DNA of 64,000 nt from Theodoxus fluviatilis (GCA_034096865.1 JAWQFJ010017327.1:45001-109000), one strand, 5' to 3'; counted from the first letter of the stretch, positions 45,001-54,098 are shown. Numbers and translations are program-made. The notes: generated by a model not told the origin, from the sequence alone.

Positions 45001-48000
45001 CCTTCCAATGATGTGTCATGTTTCATTGGGATTTGTACGCAGTGTTTTTGTCCACCTCGATTTCATGAACCTTTGAGATGCTGTTCTGACCCACTTCTGT
45101 TGATGTAAATGTTTCACCTTTGGCGTAGAGTTCATTTTGAAAGTAGAACAATGTACTGGTCATTGGGCGGTACACAAAGCATTACAGCTTTACCTATGTC
45201 ACTTTTCCTTTTCCTTCTTTTTATCACAACTCACTGCTGCTGCTTCTGTTTATGGCCCACCCTCTTAGCCACTAACTCTGTGTACACATGAGGAAACCCT
45301 GGCACAAGGAGAGAGGGACTGGAGCCAAGCACTTGCTGGTGAAGGGACCTCCTCTCCCTGCCAGAGCAGAACAGCCCTGCTTGCTCTGCCTGAGCTCGCT
45401 CTTACTCTAGCATGCCCACCAGGGGGAGGAGAACTGATTGAGGCTTGACTGACAGCTGGCCACACTTGGGGGTAGACATCCTGTTTGCATTTTCAGCTGG
45501 GATGGGACACCTGGCAGAAGAGCTGTGCACTTCAAATGCTCTTTGACTAGTCATAGTAGATCAATACTGACCAGTGCTGGGAACTAAATTTTGAATGGAA
45601 ATTTGTATGTACCATGGATGTCTACCCCCTAATGTGGCATTGTGTGTTGGAGGTGTAGTTATTAGTGGAGACATTGTGTTTGGTGTGACAGATGCATGAT
45701 TCTGCAACTTTTATAGAGGTTTTGGGTTGACTGTGCCTTGTCTATTGTGGCTCAAGCCGGTACTGTGATTTTTTTCCCCCCTAACACTCTACTGTTAACT
45801 TTGGTACTTGGATGTAAATTCATGTGCTGTTCATTTGTAGATTTGGTTTTCCATCGGAATTGAAAATGACTTAAAATTTTTTTATTTTTTTTTTTAACCC
45901 TGGCACAAGCTCTTTTTTTTAAGTTAACTATTTATTTTAACCTGAAGAATGGTTTTTCTTTAAAGAATGCTGCCTCATATTAAGCTTTGCCACTTTGCAT
46001 TTTTGTATTTTCGTGGGTTTTTAAAAATACATTTATGATTTTATTTGTACTTATTATATACCTCTGTATTGTGAGTACGGCAATTTGGTGTGATAGCTGT
46101 AGTCAATGTCTTGCAACCGGCTGGAAAAGGATAAGCTTGGTTGTAGTGGCAGCACACTCAGCCTGCAGTGAGTGCTGCAGTCTAGTGAAAGTTGCATAGG
46201 GCAATGATGCCACTTGGGCATACTGATGTTGACTGGCAGCAGTGATGCAACTGTTCCAGCATGTGCCAGTGTTTTCTGCTGCTAGGAAACCCGCATCAGT
46301 GATGTGAGGCTTTTGTGGCTGACTGAAAACCTGTGTAAAGGCTGGCCTTGTCCCTTGTTGATGTGTTGTGTATGACTTGTTGTACTTCCCTTCCCTTTTG
46401 CTCGAATGGAATCGAGATGTTGACTCAACCCTGCTGTGTGTGTGGACTTTTTCCTCGTGTGACTTGCAGTTTGATACCGTTTCAAGCATGTTTCCTGATA
46501 GAGCAGAGAGGGTCAAGGTGAAGACTGAATATTTGGCCTTTGCTGCCTTGCAAAATGCTGAGGAGGTCTTGTCAGTCACTCTATTCCAAAAGCATGGGAG
46601 AAAGCTGTGAGATTGAGTATGACAATGTTGTCCATATGTTGAAGCTCGTTTGGCTAATTGCAAAGTCAGTCTCTTGCATTGTCAAGGGTTGTCGTGTGTG
46701 ACTTGAAGTAATGTTGCCAGCAAGACAGTTTGATTTGGGGAGGCATTTATTCCCTCTACTGTTATGGATGTGTGTGTATGTGTATGTTTAATTTGGCAAT
46801 TTCTAAAAGTTGTGGTTAAAGTGACTGAACCCACATTAGTTTATCTTGCTGACCCTGAACCTTTTGTTTTGACAGTAGCAAAAAGAAAGAAATCTAGGTA
46901 AACTGCTAGCTGCATGCTGTCCCATCTTCCTGATGAGCACTAATTGTCGTCAGCATTAAAAGAAGTTTTATTTTCAGATGAATTTACTGCACACGTGACA
47001 TTAATGAGGGCCAACCAAAAAGTGGCTATGGTTACAGTAACATGACAGAAGAGAAAAGGGTCGGTGGGTCGGCCTGAACTTTTAAAAATTTCAAATTGTT
47101 TTGAGGAGGCCAGACGTAGTGTCAAACAAGTTATTTGGTCACTGAAAACAGTTTTTAAATGTAAATAGTGGCTTCCCTGAGCACTTGGATGGAAGGTGGG
47201 ACAACATGCAGTTTGCTGTCTACCATAACCACCACCACCACCACCCCCCCCCCCCCCACCACCACCCCCCCCCCACCCCCCACCACCACCCCCCCCCCCC
47301 CCACCACCCCCCCCCCCAAAAAAAAAAAGAAGAAAAGGTTACGTCGGCAGATAAACATTGTCGGTCAGGTTACTGTAACTGCAGCTAATTTTTTATTTAG
47401 TGTTAAACATGCATACACATGCACACACATGCACACCAACACACGTTCATGTTTGCAGGTTCAATGTGGCCTCCTTACCTGTCAAACTTACTTATCAACC
47501 CTATTTTTTTGTTTTTTGCTTTGTTGCCTTAACCACACGTTCTGCAAGTATAAAAAGTTGCAGGCATTTGTTGACTTCTCAAGATAAAATCTGAGGCTGA
47601 AATGAATGTTGAGAATGACATATTTAATTCATGTCCTTACTTGATACCTAAACTTTCTAGCTGATTTTTAAAGCAACAGTTGGTGTAAACGGTCGTGCAC
47701 ACATGTTGTCTGAAAGGATAATGGCCATCAAATGGACTGATTTTCCTGGAAAATGTTGGCAGCTTGTGTACCTCAGGTGAGGTGGTCAGAAAGCCTATCA
47801 CTTTGTCAGAAAATTGCCCATGTGACATTGTTTGTTGCAGCTGATGGAAAGAGATGATGAAGGTAAAGGTTAATATGTGTGTCTTTATTTTTATTGGCAG
47901 CCAATGCGTGGCCGCGGCGTGGCACCCCGAGGAGCAACGCGAGGTGGGGGGCCAGGCCCAAGAGGGGCGGCAGGGGGGGCGGGGGGCCCTCCAGTTAGGG

Positions 48001-48248
48001 GGCACCCTCCGTCACGAGGAGCCGGAATGCGAGGAGCCCGAGGTGGGAGCCAGGTCAGACCCAGCCAACCTATGCGCGGAAAGCGCAAGGCGGGCGGAGA
48101 CTTCAGCCAAGGCATCTCTAAGAGGCGCAACACGCAGGACCCGTGGGGCAACCAGCCCATAGCCCAGCAGCCCCTGGACCAGCCGAGCTATGGTGGTAAC
48201 AGCGACACCGAGTGGTACCAGGACTCGTACGGTCAGAACTGGGGCTGA
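23080..48248 (+). CDS. SYNCRIP: heterogeneous nuclear ribonucleoprotein Q/R (SYNCRIP/HNRNPR orthologue), 11 coding exons, 642 aa
   Basis: Exons 23080-23254, 23708-23931, 30874-30981, 31700-31876, 32102-32237, 37043-37251, 37490-37663, 40909-41057, 43073-43200, 44575-44675 and 47901-48248 join in frame (1,929 nt). The vertebrate proteins have about 620-635 residues. Residues 1-30 are acidic, and about 33-115 form the N-terminal acidic helical domain. RRM1 starts at IFCGKI (170) with RGYCFVTF at 209-216. RRM2 starts at LFVGNI (251) with RGFAFLEY at 293-300. RRM3 starts at VLYVRN (346) with KDYGFVHF at 378-385. Gly/Pro/Tyr-rich sequence and RGG repeats follow, then a bipartite basic signal (KRK 588-590, KRR 601-603) and the conserved NQPIAQQPL tail ending YGQNWG. 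The protein binds mRNA and in other animals acts in splicing, mRNA stability, localisation and translation. It is a single invertebrate co-orthologue, so the choice between Q and R is arbitrary. Confidence 0.96.
23708..23931 (+). CDS. SYNCRIP: hnRNP Q/R coding exon 2
   Basis: Encodes residues 59-133, the core of the N-terminal domain, with the strongly conserved NKSAFLCGQMKTFRQ and KGPDEAKLK. Acceptor TTCCCAG, donor GTAAGC. Confidence 0.96.
23971..26327 (+). mobile_element. Helentron-like HINE, copy 3 (subfamily B), carrying a TTAA-flanked insertion
   Basis: Ends TTGACTCAC and CCCTTCTTG. The central segment has the subfamily-B text CACGTTATTGAGAATGGCGA. The 3' half is interrupted by a 1,537-bp element at a TTAA. 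It shares GGGGAACATG and AAAATGAGGTAG with copy 5, which carries the same insertion at the same place. Confidence 0.88.
24596..26132. mobile_element. TTAA-inserting non-autonomous DNA transposon, copy 1 (1,537 bp)
   Basis: TIRs GGGGGGACATGGC and, in complement, GGGGGGACACGGC, with TTAA on both sides (24592-24595, 26133-26136). TTAA duplication with G-rich ends fits Kolobok better than piggyBac, whose ends usually start CCC. The right third is GC-rich with repeated CGGCCGTTTCCGCC blocks and small open frames on both strands that match no transposase. It may contain promoter sequence of a parental element. Confidence 0.8.
26686..26873. mobile_element. pogo/Tigger-like MITE, 188 bp
   Basis: CAGTAGTCGCCGCTTATAAA at the left end and AATAAGCGGCGACTACTG at the right end are inverted. 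CGGTTAATAAAAACG is repeated internally. TA precedes the left end and TG follows the right one, so the expected TA duplication has lost one base pair. CAGT...GCTTAT ends are characteristic of pogo/Tigger elements of the Tc1-mariner group. Confidence 0.8.
26955..27145. repeat. CT microsatellite
   Basis: About 50 CT repeats followed by CCCTCT variants. Open frames through it encode only Ser/Leu/Pro and are artefacts. Confidence 0.95.
27385..30598. repeat. 0.62-kb tandem duplication with partial flanking copies
   Basis: A block beginning CACAGTCCCAGCTCCAGACT occurs near 27388, 28373, 28996 and 30478. Full units of about 622 bp run from about 28268 to 28890 and from about 28890 to 30370; the second contains HINE copy 4. 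The first and last copies are partial. Units are nearly identical, so the duplication is recent, and the first full unit preserves the empty site of the HINE. Confidence 0.85.
29303..30161 (+). mobile_element. Helentron-like HINE, copy 4 (subfamily A), with an empty site next door
   Basis: Inserted in the second unit of the tandem duplication. The unoccupied unit reads GCTGCTTTTTCTGTGAT (about 28671-28687). The occupied one reads GCTGCTTTTTTGACTC ... CCTTCTTGTCTGTGAT. After removing the element no base is gained or lost apart from two element T residues, showing insertion between T bases without duplication. Confidence 0.93.
30874..30981 (+). CDS. SYNCRIP: hnRNP Q/R coding exon 3
   Basis: 36 codons, phase 0 at both ends, containing RTGYSLDVTTGQRKYGGPPP, nearly identical to the vertebrate linker before RRM1. 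Acceptor TTGTGCAG, donor GTATGT. Confidence 0.96.
30984..31265. repeat. minisatellite of about 23-28 bp in intron 3
   Basis: About ten units of the form AGCAGTCCCCTAGGTGTGTG with variable GT length. It starts two bases after the exon 3 donor. Confidence 0.85.
31700..31876 (+). CDS. SYNCRIP: hnRNP Q/R coding exon 4 (RRM1)
   Basis: 59 codons beginning IFCGKIPRD (RNP2) and including RGYCFVTF (RNP1). Acceptor ATGTTGCAG, donor CAG|GTGTTT. Confidence 0.96.
32102..32237 (+). CDS. SYNCRIP: hnRNP Q/R coding exon 5 (end of RRM1, start of RRM2)
   Basis: Finishes RRM1 with NYEIRKGKFLKVNVSVAN and starts RRM2 with LRLFVGNIPKSKTKDEI. It leaves one base of a split Glu codon before GTACAT. Confidence 0.96.
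33641..35168. mobile_element. TTAA-inserting non-autonomous DNA transposon, copy 2 (1,528 bp)
   Basis: Same ends and TTAA flanks (33637-33640, 35169-35172) as the element at 24596, with scattered substitutions and small indels. It occupies the identical position in the HINE consensus. Confidence 0.82.
35281..36272 (+). mobile_element. hAT element, 992 bp, 6-bp TSD, with transposase 5' remnant and GA/CG repeat
   Basis: CAGACCTGTTTAC at the left end and GTAAACAGGTCTG at the right end are TIRs. TTGCTA lies outside both (35275-35280, 36273-36278). A start codon near 35586-35591 opens MASIEKSMRKNRGTDSESDS and RKRVKYNESGRLSENP. In a shifted frame FCTFCKKDINVSHGGKN follows, a BED/TTF-like zinc-finger pattern at the N-terminus of some hAT proteins. 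The coding sequence then dissolves into about 190 bp of GA and GCGC repeats. It is therefore a deletion derivative. Confidence 0.82.
35838..36045. repeat. GAGA/CGCG-rich simple repeat inside the hAT element
   Basis: Alternating GA tracts and GCGCGCGAGAG blocks. Arg/Glu/Ala/Ser-only frames on both strands are artefacts of the repeat. Confidence 0.9.
37043..37251 (+). CDS. SYNCRIP: hnRNP Q/R coding exon 6 (RRM2)
   Basis: Completes RRM2; NRGFAFLEY is RNP1. CDIIVDWADPQSDPEEE matches the VEWADP linker of the vertebrate proteins. Acceptor CTCTGGCAG, donor AAG|GTGAGT. Confidence 0.96.
37490..37663 (+). CDS. SYNCRIP: hnRNP Q/R coding exon 7 (RRM3)
   Basis: 58 codons starting VKVLYVRNLTSDVTEE and ending AMDALNGK. 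Donor AAG|GTGAGA. A HINE begins only 31 bases beyond the exon end. Confidence 0.96.
37798..39795 (+). mobile_element. TTAA-inserting DNA transposon with GGCAAGACAC ends, internal deletion derivative
   Basis: GGCAAGACAC at the left end and GTGTCTTGCC at the right end are inverted. TTAA flanks both sides (37794-37797, 39796-39799). Coding remnants on the plus strand are listed separately. TTAA duplication suggests Kolobok or a related group; the family is not otherwise identified. Confidence 0.82.
38390..38938 (+). pseudogene. transposase remnant retaining N- and C-terminal parts
   Basis: ATG near 38390 opens MPRPKNSGRREQLSAARTSK followed by a Ser/Thr/Pro-rich stretch. In a second frame DLDQLSELMNDVLCPNCF then GLASKLCLKCGACD gives four Cys in two CxxC pairs, probably a zinc ribbon. 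Shifted by one base near 38847, SAYTKWLHAFNSRHQKRR and EEEEGETYGAGMAN end at a stop. I recall this layout (MPRP start, CPxC zinc site, -YGAGM- end) from invertebrate transposon proteins annotated with a Mutator-like transposase domain, but cannot verify it. The catalytic middle is missing. Confidence 0.45.
40909..41057 (+). CDS. SYNCRIP: hnRNP Q/R coding exon 8
   Basis: LLGGRNIEVSLAKPPTENKK finishes RRM3; a Lys/Arg/Gln stretch and NPRGGPPYGGGG follow. Two bases of a Gly codon are carried over to the next exon. Acceptor GTGCTACAG, donor GTAAGT. Confidence 0.95.
41344..41403. repeat. short CACTCCTCCTTG tandem repeat
   Basis: Five to six imperfect units of 9-12 bp in intron 8. Confidence 0.7.
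41750..41986 (+). mobile_element. retroelement 3' end with ATCC tail, copy 3 (longest)
   Basis: Contains GCGATTCGTAAGAGGCGA, GACTAGGGACACCGTGAC and the GGCCTTACATAGCCTACA hairpin before six to seven ATCC units. Its 5' extent is uncertain and may reach 41630. A HINE begins directly after the tail. Confidence 0.72.
41988..42790 (+). mobile_element. Helentron-like HINE, copy 7 (subfamily A)
   Basis: Complete copy in intron 8, located immediately after the ATCC tail of a retroelement. Small internal deletions shorten it to 803 bp. Confidence 0.9.
43073..43200 (+). CDS. SYNCRIP: hnRNP Q/R coding exon 9
   Basis: Encodes WDDFWVPPQRYGPPMPPRGP, IRGGGGSRFH, six Pro and RGFGGG. Acceptor TTGTGCAG, donor GTGAGT. 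The composition matches the Gly/Pro-rich section after RRM3 in the family. Confidence 0.9.
43627..44465 (+). mobile_element. Helentron-like HINE, copy 8 (subfamily B)
   Basis: Complete uninterrupted subfamily-B copy in intron 9, ending 109 bp before the exon 10 acceptor. I counted twelve TCAAGGTCA or TGACCTTGA motifs in it, several overlapping as AGGTCAAGGTCA. Confidence 0.9.
44575..44675 (+). CDS. SYNCRIP: hnRNP Q/R coding exon 10
   Basis: Encodes DPFYDEFYDDDYYFGGYAPG and PMRGGRPRGAGPPP, the Asp/Tyr-rich segment of the family. The in-frame donor is CCT|GTAGGT, which is weak; a second GT four bases downstream would shift the frame. Confidence 0.88.
44676..47900. other. last intron, 3.2 kb, no transposon recognised
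   Basis: Mostly unique, T-rich sequence with several T-runs near 45870-45960 and a C/CAC repeat near 47230-47320. If it were retained, translation would stop six codons after exon 10. No extra coding exon was seen. Confidence 0.6.
47230..47330. repeat. CAC / poly-C / poly-A simple repeat
   Basis: ACC repeats interspersed with long C runs and ending in an A run. His/Pro-only frames are artefacts. Confidence 0.9.
47901..48248 (+). CDS. SYNCRIP: hnRNP Q/R coding exon 11 (RGG box and C-terminus)
   Basis: 115 codons and a TGA stop. PMRGRGVAPRGATRGGG and further RG/RGG repeats are followed by the basic GKRKAGGDFSQGISKRRNT and the conserved NQPIAQQPL, then YQDSYGQNWG. The ending matches the vertebrate hnRNP Q/R C-terminus closely. 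Acceptor TTATTGGCAG. Confidence 0.96.
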   Translation, partial: PMRGRGVAPRGATRGGGPGPRGAAGGAGGPPVRGHPPSRGAGMRGARGGSQVRPSQPMRGKRKAGGDFSQGISKRRNTQDPWGNQPIAQQPLDQPSYGGNSDTEWYQDSYGQNWG

Positions 48249-49035
48249 CCGCCACACCCCGCCCAGCGCGCGGGGCCGGCTCGCCCCAGTTGGCGAGCAC
48301 GGCTGCAGCTGCTGCTGTGGGTGGTGGAGGCTGGCTATTGCTTGTTGGGCCAGTGCCCCGGCCTGCCCACCTGCTGTCAGATTGGCGCAACCGCACTGCA
48401 TTGGCAGGGAGGACACAGAAGGCCCGTGCGTGAACAGGCGGATGCAAGACACCACGCGCCCGATGCTCCGCTGTGTGTGGGGCCGTCAGTCCAAGTGTAG
48501 GATAGTCAGAAGTCTTTGGATGGATGACTAGTTCTTCAGGTTTCAGGCATCTTTAGGAACAGGACAGCAGGGAGAGAGATGATCTAATGGTTGCTCTATG
48601 ATTTTTTTTTTTCCTTTCTAATTTTTTTTTGTGTACATAGGTCAGCTACTAAGAATCCTTGGTTGAAAAATCCATGGTCTACTAGAAGAAAGATCCCATG
48701 TCAGGGATGTTAGGCTCTGTTTAACTCTTAATGCATTTACCATGGTTTTCATGCTGCAAACGTAATGGAATCTGTCAGTGATTTTAATATCCTGGTGATT
48801 TTTAAGACGTTCAGTCCTTCCTGGGAAGGGAGCAAATGAAAATCATGATAAACATTTTAAAATTCATATAATCCAGTCATAAATTTACTCTCTTCCCACC
48901 CCCACCAACTCCGGCATTGATGACAGATGAATTTTACCATTCGGGTTTCTGTTTTGGATTTTAACGGCTCCTCATTGACAAAATGTATTTCCAAAATGAA
49001 AAGAAAACACTAATAAAGTACCAGTCGTATTATAG
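48249..49035 (+). other. 3' untranslated region of hnRNP Q/R
   Basis: GC-rich for the first 200 bases, then AT-rich. AATAAA at 49012-49017 is the first canonical polyadenylation signal; AAAATAAAAG near 49104 is an alternative. The exact end is inferred. Confidence 0.55.
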
Positions 49036-51504
49036 CCATCCAAATTGTATATTGTGTTTTTTCTTCCATTTGCCCTGAGAATACAAAACCAAACCAAAAA
49101 AGGAAAATAAAAGACCCAACAAATGCTCTTTTGGCTGCCTCTGGCCAGTCTGATTGCTAAAGCTGCCCAAGAAAGAAGGGCACTGGCTGAGGACAGGCTG
49201 CTTGGGAGAGGCAGGGCAGAGGGGGCAGTCATGATCTCTTCCAGCAACAAGTTGCCAGACTGCTCTCTCTGGGCCCCGCGTTTTGCCGAGGATGTTCATG
49301 TCTAGGTATCGGTGTTCTGGTGTGGCTGGGATTTTCAGCTTTACACTTTGAGAGAGGCAAGAAAGATTAAGTGTTCTGTGTATGGGGGTATGTTAGTGTG
49401 TGAGAATGACAGTGGTCGGATGGGTTCGTGTCTTGCTGGTGAGTGAAGAAAAGTGATGTGCCAAGTTTGTAAATGCTGTTATGGAATGAGTGTGTTGAGT
49501 TTTTCATGACATATCAGGGAGAGGAAGGCAAACGATGGATGGAAGTAAATGACCAGGTGAGAGATGTTGGATATGACAATAGCGAGATAGGAGTGAATGG
49601 GTCATGGAGAAAAAGTGAAGGTGTGTGCATCAAAGCATTGATCACGGGGTGGTCTGACTAGCAGTAGGTAGTTGGGGCACTTCACAAACAAGATCTAACA
49701 AGGAACGAGCCCAGCGACACAGAGTGTCGGGAAACCTTTCCACACCCCATGAGTATTAGTTTGAGAAAGACTGATGTGGAGAGACTTCAGGACAGAGGGA
49801 TGAAAATGGAATAGACTTCAACAATGGGATATGAGCCTAAATTGCAGTGGGGATAGCGCCGAGGAATCCAACTTAAATCTTGCATGCATTTGCCTGTTGC
49901 TGAGCTGACGAGGAAGAAATTCACTAAGGCTCGGATGGACACTTGCAATGTGGGAGATTAAGAGATGGTTTGGCTCATAAAACTTAGTTGGATGTGAGTT
50001 GCACCTTAACTGTGACCTTTTACAGAATTTTGTGATGGCTTCAGTTTTTGGAGATATCAATTCCAGATGTTTGTAAACATCCTCAAGGGTGAGGGGAAAT
50101 GAAGGTGGGCTTTGAGGGCAGTTGGCCAAACGACAACATGCATAAGAAGTGTGAATGAACCAGGCTTCCTAGGATGAAAGGTATGCATATGGCTCAGCAT
50201 AGTCAAATAAATCGGCTGAGCATGGCTGGTGTGTGGAATGAGCAGTGGTTATGGCTGTGTTGGTTCCTTACACAGTTTGTGCTATACTTGCTATTTGCTT
50301 CTTTCTCTTCTTCTCAGCTGTCTGGCTTTGCTCCAGCTCTTCCCCTTCCATCCTTGGCAGGCAGACGCCTCTGGTGATGACACCATGTCAAGAAAGGATG
50401 AGGAGCCATTGAATTGGGATGGGTCCCACTGCATGGCTTGAGACTCCATCCACCCTGAACACATTGCATTTTGAATCCAAATGAAAAGCAAGTTGAAAAC
50501 TCGTGTAGGTTTTAAAGTAAGCCTCCATGTTAGTTTGGGTTTGAAAATTAGAATGAAAGGAATTGCTACCTAGGCATTTCTTGCAGAATGCTCGGCGTTT
50601 GCTGCAAGGAATTCTGCCAAGCTGCAATCAACATTGTTCCAATTCAGTACGGATGTCTTGTTGCCATGAGTCCCAACTGGCTTTCCTCCCTGCATTTCTA
50701 GGAGAGTTTCTGCTCCAGACCTAGGCACACTGATGGTATCTCTGTCATGCCTGAACACACCCTGCATGCCACTCATCACATGTGTATGCTTTCCCCTTTT
50801 CCTTCCAAGCTTCAAACAGGCTGTCCCTTTGTGAAATGTAAATGGAGCACAAAAGTACTCTCCAACTTCATGTAGTGAAGGATGGTCCTAAAAAGAGAAA
50901 AGACATTCTGGAATGATTGGTATGTGCACAGTGGTACACTTTGAGGAACACATAAGCACAAGAAAGGGCACACACAATCTTTGTTTCAGCTCATGCACTT
51001 GCTAAAGAATACATCCACAAAGCCTGCATGCCTCCAGATTTATAACCAAGTCGCATACATTTACTCTTAGGTCTTAGGTGGTTCCTGTCTTCTTGACTTC
51101 TGTTGAGGTGGACCAACAGATAATAATACAGAATTTCAATGGCCAAGTACACAGAAATTTAAAGTGTTAACTGCAGTAACAAACGTTACAAATTAAAAAA
51201 AAAATCACTAGGATTTGGAATGCTTCGACACCATGAGGAGAAACTAGAGGAAAAGGGATCATGTATTATGATACCCAGGGTTTATGAACGGTGAAGATGA
51301 GTTTTGGAACTGACAGTCCCACATTTTGTCCCCAAACCTTGTACAGTACTCCAATGTGATTTGGACTCTTGACACTTGTGGAAAGAATTGCTTATGAAAA
51401 ACCAGTCTAGAAATGCCAGAGCTCACATAAACATGTTATCCAAGTGACTTCTCATGCTATCTATGCTGTTGCTTTGTTAGCCTCAGCTGATGATGTCCCC
51501 TTGT
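49036..51504. other. intergenic or distal 3' sequence, nothing recognised
   Basis: Unique-looking sequence with only short open frames of ordinary composition and no similarity that I recognise. It may in part be an extended 3' UTR. Confidence 0.4.
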
Positions 51505-51516
51505 CTTTTCTTGGGG

Positions 51517-51638
51517 CATCGTGACTTGATTAGCGTTTACTCTAAACTGTTCTATTGATTTTAGTGCTTAATGGCCTTACATAGCCTTTAAAGGCTGATG
51601 GGCCGTAAAACACCATCCATCCATCCATCCATCCATCT
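51517..51638 (+). mobile_element. retroelement 3' end with ATCC tail, copy 4
   Basis: 5'-truncated copy starting near CATCGTGACTTGATTAGCG, with the GGCCTTACATAGCCTTTA hairpin and five ATCC units. Confidence 0.78.
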
Positions 51639-51819
51639 TGTCTTCTGCACCTGTTGAACTTGGGTCTGATATGGCTGTGCATCTGTCTCCGTTGGTTTCT
51701 TATCATTTTCTGTCCCCCCACCCATCCACATTGTTCCCGTTTCTTATCTATGGTGCTTTCTCCATCAATGCTCTCCTTCTCTTTCATGCCTTCAACCACC
51801 ATCTTTCTCCCTCTCATCT

Positions 51820-52150
51820 CTTTCTCTTCTCTCTTCTCTCTTTCTCTCTCTCTCTCTCTCCTCTCCTATCTCCCTCCCTCCCCTCCCCTCCCCTCCCCTC
51901 CCCTCCCCTCCCCTCCCCTCCCCTCCCCCCCCCTCCCCTCCCCTCCCCTCCCCTCTTGCCTCTCCCCACTTGCCTCTCCCTCTCCCTCTCCCTCTCCCCT
52001 CCCCTCTCCTCCCCTCCCCTTTCCTCCTTCCCTCTCCTCCCCTCCCCTCCCTCCCTCCCTCCCTCCCTCCCTCCCTCCCTCCCTCCCTCCCTCCCTCCCC
52101 TCCCCTCCCTCCCTCCCTCCCTCCCCTCCCCTCCCTCCCTCCCTCTTTAT
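51820..52150. repeat. pyrimidine microsatellite (CT, CCCCT, CCCT)
   Basis: Runs of TCTC, then CCCCT pentamers, then CCCT tetramers on the plus strand. The Gly/Arg/Glu-rich frames on the minus strand are repeat artefacts. Confidence 0.95.
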
Positions 52151-52753
52151 CTCCACCCTTCCCCCTCACCTGTCAAGAAGTATATTTCACGTTTTTGCCG
52201 TCTCATTTTATATATGTATTTTACTGTCTTTTGCATGTGTCTCCTAGATTTGACTGCCCCCATATCTGCACTGTTCGTACTCCAGATTTGCCAAGTCTGC
52301 CCTTGTCGCCCTTCTGTCTCTACGTTTTCCCTTTGCTCTCAGTGGCAGCCTGCAAGCCTTTGTCCCCTTTGTTGCTATCACCAAGTCTCATTTTGCCTCG
52401 ACTCCATCACCGTCACATTGCCCGTCTCCTAGTCTATCTCTGTTGTATGGTCTAGTTTGTTTCTGTCCCACTGTCCGTCCTCAGTTCCATTTCTATCCCG
52501 TTGTCCCCAAGTGTCTCCTCATGTATGTTTTTTCCGGACTTCAGTTGCCTCCAAGTCTTCCCCAGTTTTCAAGACTGTCTCCACTTGTCCAGATCGCGGG
52601 TTGCCCTCGTCTCATAATCTTTGCCTGCCTCTACACCTGTCCATACTTCCCTAGATGTTCCAGACTTGGTCTAAATCCTGTCTTTGTCTCTCAAGTCTCC
52701 AAGTCTCTCCACTTATCTTTCCACTGTCGAAAGTTTCTCCTCCTTTCTTTGTC
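52151..52753. other. C/T-rich DNA leading into the minisatellite
   Basis: Pyrimidine-rich sequence with degenerate GTCTCC and TGTCCC words that look like decayed units of the following array. No gene. Confidence 0.5.
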
Positions 52754-53893
52754 TCAGACTGTCTCAAGTCTTGTCCCCACTTCTCTGTCCCAGACTGTCT
52801 CTAAGCCTTGTCCCCACTTCTCTGTCCCAGACTGTCTCTAAATCTTGTCCCCACTTCTCTGTCCCAGACTATCTCTAGCCTTGTCCCCACTTCTCTGTCC
52901 CCACTTCTCTGTCTCTAGCCGTGTCCCCACTTCTCCGTCCCAGACTGTCTCTAAGTCTTGTCCCCACTTCTCTGTCCCCACTTCTCTGTCTCTAGCCTTG
53001 TCCCCACTTCTCTGTCCCAGACTGTCTCTAAGTCTTGTCCCCACTTCTCTGTCCCAGACTGTCTCTAAGCCTTGTCCCCACTTCTCTGTCCCAGACTGTC
53101 TCTAAATCTTGTCCCCACTTCTCTGTCCCAGACTATCTCTAGCCTTGTCCCCACTTCTCTGTCCCCACTTCTCTGTCTCTAGCCGTGTCCCCACTTCTCC
53201 GTCCCAGACTGTCTCTAGTCTGTCCCCACTTCTCCGTCCCAGACTGTCTCTAGTCTGTCCCCACTTCTCTGTGTCTAGCCGTGTCCCCACTTCTCCGTCC
53301 CAGACTGTCTCTAGTCTGTCCCCACTTCTCTGTCTCTAGCCTTGTCCCCACTTCTCCGTCCCAGACTGTCTCTAGTCTTGTCCCCACTTCTCCGTCCCAG
53401 ACTGTCTCTAGCCTTGTCCTCACTTCTCTGTCCCAGACTATCTCTAGCCTTGTCCCCACTTCTCTGTCCCAGACTGTCTCTAAGTCTTGTCCCCACTTCT
53501 CTGTCCCAGACTGTCTCTAAGTCTTGTCCCCACTTCTCTGTCCCAGATTGTATCTAGCCTTGTCCCCACTTTTCTGTCCCAGACTGTCTCTAGTCTGTCG
53601 CCACTTCTCTGTCTCGGACTGTCTCTTGTCCCTATTTTTCTGTCCCAGGCTGTCTCCAGTCTTGTCCCCCATTTATCTGTCCCAGACTATCTCTAGCCTT
53701 GTCCCCACTTCTCTGTCCCAGACTGTCTCTAAGTCTTGTCCCCACTTCTCTGTCCCAGACTGTCTCCAGTCTTGTCCCCACTTCTCTGTCCCAGGCTGTT
53801 TCTAGTCTGTCCCCACTTCTCTGTCCCCACTTCTCTGTCTCTAGCCTGTTCACACTTCTCTGTCCCAGACTGTCTCTAGTCTTGTCCCCACTC
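52754..53893. repeat. minisatellite, 37-bp unit with shorter variants
   Basis: About thirty units built from CCCAGACTGTCTCTAAGTCT and TGTCCCCACTTCTCTGT. A shorter variant lacks the CAGACTGTC part (CCCCACTTCTCTGTCTCTAG). Blocks such as 52770-52960 and 53040-53210 repeat in the same order, indicating higher-order duplication. Sequence similarity decays toward both edges. Confidence 0.93.
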
Positions 53894-54007
53894 CTGTCTG
53901 TATCCGAGTCTATGTCTGACTGCGAGTGATGTGACGACCAGGAGAGACCAAAGGCATGCGCACTGGCTGCTCGCCATGCTTACCTGATGGCTGTTGTTGT
54001 TCGCCAG

Positions 54008-54098
54008 GGTGGTTCTTGCTGCACCCCAAGCAACCCACCCTTTCAAGACCTCGCCATCTGCTGGCTCTGCCCTGAGCAATGGCGAACTCTCTCCACTG
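54008..54098 (+). other. candidate isolated exon (uncertain)
   Basis: A 91-bp segment has an acceptor-like TTGTTGTTCGCCAG before it and CACTG|GTAAGT after it. One frame reads VVLAAPQATHPFKTSPSAGS and ALSNGELSPL without a stop. The protein is not recognised and no partner exon was found, so this could be chance. Confidence 0.15.
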
